From the NCBI GenBank assembly GCA_009869945.1, contig WIXG01000132.1, positions 1 to 64,000 of the forward strand: DNA of 64,000 nt, written 5' to 3'. Source of the stretch: Mesaphorura yosii (lineage: Eukaryota > Arthropoda > Collembola > Poduromorpha > Tullbergiidae). Made by a program: the position numbers and the translations under genes. The notes under the pieces are model-generated. The model was not told where the DNA came from and ran no database searches. It was given only the letters and a program-made list of their open reading frames with translations. Of this stretch, positions 62,001-64,000 are shown one piece after another; the stretch's first letter is position 1, and each line of letters begins with the position of its first letter.

Positions 62001-64000
62001 GATTACAGTGTGTGGCTCCGAACAAGTTTTTTGGCAAACACCCCACGTCCTCTTCATATATGATCTTTCGTTTCTCGCATTCTCACGTTCGGCACAAAAG
62101 GGAAAGATGAGCCAGTCAGGCAGCGCAGGATGGTCTCCAGATGCCTTTTCCTTTTCTCCCTCATGTGCTTTCTCTCCGCTGCGCTGCCCAAACACGGCCA
62201 TATACTTTGCCATACTTACAACGCATCTTTTTCTTTTTCTTGCAGTTTGGATCTCAAGGCATTTTCCTCCACTCAACATTCACCACATGAACTATCGATT
62301 ATCACTCTGATAGACTTCAAAAACAGAGGAAAACTCGTGAGGAAATCGAAGATCAGTTTTGAATTATTTAAACAACTTAGGCAACTTCACATAATGGTAT
62401 GAACGCGATCGTTGCTCTCTTCTTTCATTCCACATCCAACCACGTTCTATCCCATTCTCGTTCTCGTTCCGTTAGCAGATGCGCGTACATTTCCACACAT
62501 TATTGTCAGAACGCGAAACCGTGAGCACCGTGCACTAGCGCATGTTGTAGCACTAGACTCTAGAAAATATATTGTACAATTCAATTCAATCTACACCCCA
62601 AATTCCTTTTAAATATCTTCCTGCGTTTAGTTTTACGCAACTGCTACCATCGGAAGATATTTCTTGGCACGAAATGGCGTCATTTCAGTCCAGGAATTAT
62701 GCGTATGGTTGGTCGGCAGATGTAACGAAAGCAGGAAAGCACGCGTGTACCTAATTGATTAACTAATACCCACAAAATTTCATTGTTTCCACATCTTGAA
62801 GGTTGGTATCTTCAACTTAAAATTACTTTTTCTCACTGCAGTTCATGGCTGCGGCGCCTTCTCTGAGCCACAACTCGGCAGAGCATGTGCAGCGTCGTGC
62901 TCTTGGGATTAATCACCAAAATATTTAAAATTCAACCTGGAAACCCCAAAGCCAACTTTCTTCTCTCTTTATGATTTATAGCTGAGTAATCCGGATGAAT
63001 ATCTTTCATATCGTGGGGAGCTGAGCGGTCAATACCCACTGTACTTTGTCCGTTCAGAGACAAATATCACAGGCATTCGTCCGCATTCCAAAGGTCACAT
63101 GGTTGTTGACTTGACGAAACCGTTCTTCAAAGCTTACGCGGTGACTGGGCGAGGTAGGACGTACAAAAGTACACGTTGTAATATTTAGAGGCAATTCATC
63201 ATTCTCTTTACCTCCTTTCCCACAAAAAAAATTTGCGTGGCTTTTCATCTTTTTCCGCACTTGAACGCTATATGACCAAGTTAGAGTTTGTAATCTGTCA
63301 GAGGAAAGACTCGCATTCTAAAATTGCTTCAAGCTCCTAACAGTCCTCGCCGAGCAATACCTAATCAATAGGAAACTCGCGTTTTACATGCAATATTTGC
63401 GTTCTCTTTCCGGATCGCAGCTTAAACCTCGTTTTTGTTCCTGACTTGCCCTTGCCTCTTGGCCCGTACTCTGTAATTCTCATTCTTTGTATTATATTCC
63501 ATCTTCTTCAGATTTAACTGACGGACTCTACTCGGAGGGGGGAATCATCGATTCCAGAAATGTCAAGTTTCAAATCTACGAGTCTTATGATAACTTCAAA
63601 TTCTCGGATGTCAACTTTCTTCTAAGGATGAACCACTCAAGACTTGTTACTTCAAAACTCAAGTGGCGTCCTGAACTTTTTGGAGAACTTCAAGTAAGTT
63701 GCAACCCAGCGACATGTTTCCTGTTCTTTTCGAAATGAATGCCTGCTGAATGAAAGCAAAGATACAGCATGCAGCGGAGTAACATGAGGGGCTACTGTCT
63801 ACGTCCTCGTTAAATGTTCAATGTTTCGTGACCGTCCTCAATTCTTCGGTCATTCATACTTTCTGGTCCTTACATCTGCTTGTTCCCCTCTGTCGACAGA
63901 AAGATTTCTCTTTTATGACTACCTCCAAAGGAAATACTGGAAAACACAACTGCGACAGTGGAATTGGGAAGTTTCTTGTTTAAAGCCAATTCAAGGCCAC
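40957..64000 (+). CDS. Large lipid transfer protein, apolipophorin-like (apoLpp/apoLTP), 3' end beyond window
   Basis: This is a predicted secreted apolipoprotein of the vitellogenin/apoB/MTP superfamily that would package and carry lipids in the haemolymph. Fifty exons from 40957-41035 to 63931->64000 were traced with matching phases, giving about 3,490 residues so far. The N-terminus has a signal peptide, the CGPATCEG start, a GTKFHYKEG barrel strand, the helical module and LFGPKG. An RQKR furin-type site sits near residue 790, the position expected for apoLpp precursors. The rest is long beta-strand-rich sequence typical of the apoB-like lipid-binding region. There is no polyserine tract, arguing against vitellogenin. 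The von Willebrand D domain that ends apoLpp and apoLTP is not reached. The length exceeds insect apoLpp (about 3,300 residues), so apoLTP (about 4,300) or an expanded crustacean-type carrier is possible. Four acidic insertions are unusual. Superfamily is certain; subtype is not. Confidence 0.9.
41123..42488 (+). CDS. Lipid carrier exons 2-6: N-terminal lipovitellin-like beta-barrel
   Basis: Exons 41123-41167 (only 45 nt, SPFRQRNRCGPATCEG), 41258-41418, 41545-41672, 41944-42085 and 42336-42488. Diagnostic motifs are GTKFHYKEGNVYLYQYSING, then SISRGPTEQSGLHI, AQVAIKFISPCEG, RFSYADGLIEEVCPD, PWVLNVKRGLLSSLQ, and DVHGHCNVDYLIG with SSCGDKFG. These match the Vitellogenin_N/LPD_N domain common to vitellogenin, MTP, apoB and apolipophorins, in the correct order. 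In MTP this barrel is the receptor- and partner-binding module. Phases 1-1, 1-0, 0-2, 2-0, 0-0 agree. Confidence 0.88.
43007..43513 (+). CDS. Lipid carrier exon 7: end of barrel with acidic insertion 1
   Basis: The exon (507 nt, phase 0-0) begins KYQSMPAVASTSECLQIVD and KVTCSETH, a conserved vitellogenin-family Cys pair. It then enters an Asp/Glu/Ser/Pro-rich stretch at about 43,225-43,317 (FESEDSPAPHSSDDDGHG, IDENETETN), with Pro/Thr after it. It returns to the family pattern with HFKHDYNMD, GRKALEDFCSSVK. A long linker is common at this place in the family, but strongly acidic content is notable because three more acidic inserts occur downstream. The KREGFESED context might also expose a cleavage site (speculative). 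Confidence 0.83.
43728..45402 (+). CDS. Lipid carrier exons 8-11: alpha-helical superhelix module
   Basis: Exons 43728-43849, 44173-44649, 44722-44888 and 45229-45402, phases 0-2, 2-2, 2-1, 1-1. Typical motifs are FFDVLVMTMRGLTYQYLKTL, ALEAVGNAASVAVIKEKI, ETIHSWIASL, the paired TYCRHDALC, KAAIDAYR-like (KVAAIDAYRRMHC), and EVRIAAFIGLMRCPTYSTI. The sequence is mostly amphipathic helix and matches the helical horseshoe of lipovitellin and MTP. The Cys positions (CRHDALC, HC...C-P) agree with conserved disulfides of the family. Confidence 0.87.
45943..46324 (+). CDS. Lipid carrier exons 12-13: first lipid-sheet strands and furin-type RQKR site
   Basis: Exon 45943-46052 reads NLVFSPKSYLPRSVMLNMTV and DLFGESINVFE. 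Exon 46133-46324 reads AGVRLENFERHIESLFGPKG, then SLISSFRQKRAVPSKRK. The LENFE...LFGPKG signature is shared by apolipophorins and vitellogenins. RQKR (46,235-46,246, about residue 790) fits the R-X-K/R-R furin consensus. Insect apoLp-II/I precursors are cut by furin at an equivalent place about 700-800 residues in, which gives apoLp-II (N-terminal) and apoLp-I. Cleavage here is inferred. Acceptor 46,132 was chosen over 46,075 because the latter would leave a 23-nt intron. Confidence 0.85.
46733..48328 (+). CDS. Lipid carrier exons 14-18: post-furin open beta-sheet region
   Basis: Exons 46733-46855 (SFSLKTFGNEIFYER), 47054-47241 (YIIPTGVGVPLNLSAHAS), 47511-47693 (LTVKGSMAFGTGAFQ), 47820-48093 (DPVCTNGFLDKTLGIKMCV) and 48187-48328 (KGTKFTAMYEVDGTE). 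The order FGNE, IPTGVGVPL, then the paired Cys with a lipid-sheet pattern matches the DUF1943/open beta-sheet region following the helical domain in vitellogenin-like proteins. Phases 0-0, 0-2, 2-2, 2-0, 0-1 agree. Exon 47054 is called from an acceptor (CACGTGTTAG) preceded by a good CTAAC branch site. Confidence 0.84.
48476..52632 (+). CDS. Lipid carrier exons 19-26: beta-rich lipid-binding region, first part
   Basis: Exons 48476-48658, 48827-49173, 49332-49575, 50057-50202, 51183-51371, 51448-51623, 52166-52389 and 52470-52632. All phases are consistent (1-1, 1-0, 0-1, 1-0, 0-0, 0-2, 2-1, 1-2). The sequence is made of alternating polar/hydrophobic strands (for example VSMDGTGRLYLDNDHIVNLK, SLSLKRAPGVLTFVQIGWN) with few Cys, as expected of the apoB-like lipid-carrying sheets. 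The donor of exon 51183 is uncertain: 51,371 keeps frame with the next exon, while the stronger-looking 51,387 does not. An intron of nearly 1 kb (50,203-51,182) holds nothing recognisable. Confidence 0.82.
52709..53120 (+). CDS. Lipid carrier exon 27: lipid-binding strands with acidic insertion 2
   Basis: The 412-nt exon (phase 2-0) opens with LSCDNQVDCLVKSDANWG and strand sequence VVVSSKFRLLPRE. It then enters an Asp/Glu-rich stretch at about 52,818-52,930 (EEVEDAEDDNEDY, MDFDNDDDDGDDDNRSDER) before returning to strand sequence RPFTLNVEGNLLSTLDNWTK. The insertion is about 40 residues and sits in what should be a loop between two strands. It lies near residue 1,715-1,755 of the visible protein. 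The codons are mixed GAT/GAC/GAA/GAG, so this is not a simple trinucleotide expansion. Confidence 0.82.
53121..53954 (+). other. Lipid carrier intron 27 (834 bp)
   Basis: GTACGC donor, phase 0, acceptor GTGTGTTGCAG. It is the second-largest intron of the gene in the window. A 120-codon open frame (53,368-53,730) lacks splice sites in a fitting phase and the strand pattern of its neighbours. Nothing else is recognised. Confidence 0.55.
53955..56301 (+). CDS. Lipid carrier exons 28-32: beta-rich lipid-binding region, second part
   Basis: Exons 53955-54174, 54425-54699, 54759-54962, 55662-55874 and 56146-56301, phases 0-1, 1-0, 0-0, 0-0, 0-0. Recurrent motifs are typical of the family, including RTPFQTLQNF, SPWNPIKSINADAKID, GTIPIPSLQRAG and TTPYPGLFELELNL; the T/S-P-(F/W/Y) turn followed by strand sequence recurs every 70-110 residues, as in the DUF1081/apoB-like repeats. 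Introns range from 59 to 699 bp. No acidic insertion is present in this block. Confidence 0.83.
56526..57119 (+). CDS. Lipid carrier exon 33: lipid-binding strands with double acidic insertion 3
   Basis: This is the largest exon of the gene here (594 nt, phase 0-0). Two acidic stretches flank a short strand region. The first is at about 56,588-56,644 (LESEMEEDDYDEEDDEYNTE). The second is at about 56,769-56,865 (DDSGEDDEDNDDEDDAQEDQ and its lead-in). The sequence between and after is ordinary lipid-sheet pattern (LVHFYSPISWAKVFKIEFE, PIRIFAFIFSTQNSHI). The basic stretch KRKSVETKSKATV follows the first acidic run. The donor is CAG|GTTTGA at 57,119/57,120. Confidence 0.83.
57184..57673 (+). CDS. 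Lipid carrier exons 34-35: beta-rich strands
   Basis: Exon 57184-57422 reads FTVRSTWQKRPGFKSALLEV and RTPFENWEVQSISA; exon 57532-57673 reads ELEFTGSSYSVEGSPKKLN. The start at 57,184 (TTAAAG|TTTACAG) was preferred over the adjacent ACAG at 57,190 because only the former joins exon 33 in frame. Phases 0-2 and 2-0 agree. The RTPFENW turn is the same repeat motif seen in neighbouring exons. Confidence 0.8.
57765..58183 (+). CDS. Lipid carrier exon 36: lipid-binding strands with acidic insertion 4
   Basis: The 419-nt exon (phase 0-2) starts LSGTITTKLRGFKDG and holds the turn ETPFRRYEKWSVWLKR. It then has the most acidic stretch of the gene at about 57,996-58,094 (NDDSDSDEEVNYDETDNDEE, continuing DVDDVDEESDEDE), in which about two thirds of residues are Asp or Glu. 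It returns to strand sequence FNFIFRINTPIPGFSS. As in exon 27, the insertion interrupts the loop between two neighbouring strands. Ser residues within it are flanked by acids and would suit casein kinase 2 (inference). Confidence 0.83.
58782..61212 (+). CDS. Lipid carrier exons 37-44: beta-rich region, third part
   Basis: Exons 58782-59078, 59150-59339, 59440-59642, 59733-59872, 59995-60125, 60194-60409, 60649-60757 and 61076-61212. Phases agree (2-2, 2-0, 0-2, 2-1, 1-0, 0-0, 0-1, 1-0). Strand patterns include LIEIQTGKGTNVKLSAKL, YDFIPTFGLRG, DNVGLFKYNVAFDNLYDL and TNFSYSSDSWLGYELSIQN. The start at 59,995 (CTTGTCAG) was chosen because the upstream TTCTAG at 59,956 gives the wrong phase. The donor of exon 40 (CGAG|GTAGCT) is weak. 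Introns are mostly 70-320 bp. Confidence 0.78.
61284..61633 (+). CDS. Lipid carrier exon 45, with an apparent 1-nt frameshift near 61,532
   Basis: The first part reads YSKTHHEVDVKVSYPVRVIV and ends KMSVILKHPSLAK. Immediately after, the frame that carries protein-like sequence shifts by one: GYLYFELKSENYDSEGSTAS, then ARLYARDSGVTKRC, followed by a TGT|GTGAAA donor in phase 0 that fits the next exon. The change happens at a GG pair (61,532-61,533); one further G would make the exon continuous. Either a base is missing from the assembly homopolymer or this allele is broken. Ending the exon at 61,532 (AAG|GTTACT) is the alternative, but would discard about 34 coding-like codons. Confidence 0.7.
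61697..62396 (+). CDS. Lipid carrier exons 46-47: beta-rich strands
   Basis: Exon 61697-61896 reads DIRVEGRLQLSEEETLVGDL and TRSQLPFQQLRQNN. Exon 62246-62396 reads SLDLKAFSSTQHSPHELSII and ends QLRQLHIM. Phases 0-2 and 2-0 agree with both neighbours. The intron between them (349 bp) has a long pyrimidine tract before TTGCAG. Family assignment rests on continuity of phase and of the strand pattern. Confidence 0.78.
62397..62981 (+). other. Lipid carrier intron 47, possibly with an unresolved exon
   Basis: Exons 47 and 48 join in phase 0 across this interval, so it is called an intron. A stretch at about 62,631-62,718 after TTTAG reads FTQLLPSEDISWHEMASFQS and RNYAYGWSADVT, which resembles lipid-sheet sequence, but its phase does not fit either neighbour. 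It may be a cassette exon with boundaries I cannot place, or chance. Confidence 0.4.
62982..64000 (+). CDS. Lipid carrier exons 48-50 (last exon runs off the window)
   Basis: Exon 62982-63153 reads LSNPDEYLSYRGELSGQYPL and NITGIRPHSKGHMVVDLTK. Exon 63512-63693 reads LTDGLYSEGGIIDSRNVKFQ. Exon 63931->64000 reads EILENTTATVELGSFLFKAN. Phases 0-1, 1-0, 0-. For the last one, the acceptor CTCCAAAG at 63,930 was chosen over GTCGACAG at 63,899, because it keeps frame and gives a strand-like sequence. The C-terminal von Willebrand D domain and stop codon must lie further right. Confidence 0.78.

Noticed and set aside
63900-63930. Start of the last exon at 63,900 after GTCGACAG
   Set aside because: With the required phase 0 the frame gives non-family sequence and a stop. 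Starting at 63,931 gives EILENTTATVELG in frame.
1-64000. tRNA, rRNA, CRISPR arrays, bacterial operons or plasmid features
   Set aside because: None seen. The sequence is eukaryotic, and no cloverleaf-like segment with A/B box motifs was recognised by eye; a tRNAscan or Rfam run was not possible.

Overview
The window is animal nuclear DNA, most likely from an arthropod. Coding sequence is broken into many short exons with GT...AG boundaries and consistent phases, there are no operons or ribosome-binding sites, base composition is AT-leaning, and both recognisable genes are families best known in arthropods. I cannot name the species. The intron-rich large lipid transfer protein gene (50 exons seen) suggests a crustacean, early-branching hexapod or other arthropod rather than a fly; this is inference.

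Layout. Positions 1 to about 15,280 hold no exon I can support. They contain a cluster of nested AT-rich palindromes at the left edge (1-111), a broken 5'-truncated LINE-type retrotransposon (about 8,340-9,566, + strand), and a diverged tandem repeat of roughly 180 bp (about 10,745-11,225). From 15,283 to 38,146 (+) lies a GDNF-family-receptor-like gene (Gfrl type). Fifteen exons were traced, giving about 1,125 residues. They encode two pairs of cysteine-rich GDNF/GAS1 domains, each pair followed by a symmetric phase 1-1 exon coding for a His/Ser/Thr/Asn-rich spacer. After these come a further cysteine-rich segment, a long extracellular tail and a hydrophobic C-terminal segment. The first exon(s) with the signal peptide were not found. 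Positions 38,147-40,956 are intergenic and include a short CGACGTAA tandem repeat.

From 40,957 to beyond the right edge (+) lies a large lipid transfer protein gene of the apolipophorin (apoLpp/apoLTP)/vitellogenin/apoB superfamily. Fifty exons were traced, giving about 3,490 residues without reaching the C-terminal region. It has a signal peptide, the N-terminal lipovitellin-like barrel and helical module, a furin-type RQKR site near residue 790 and a very long beta-strand-rich lipid-binding region. Four exons carry strongly acidic Asp/Glu-rich insertions. One exon has an apparent one-base frameshift (about 61,532), either an assembly error or a real lesion.

The two genes are tandem on the + strand but have no obvious functional link: one is a predicted cell-surface receptor component, the other a secreted lipid carrier. 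I do not see a clearly new system. The most unusual features are the acidic insertions in the lipid carrier, the duplicated domain-plus-spacer module of the receptor, and a protein-like antisense reading frame inside a receptor intron.
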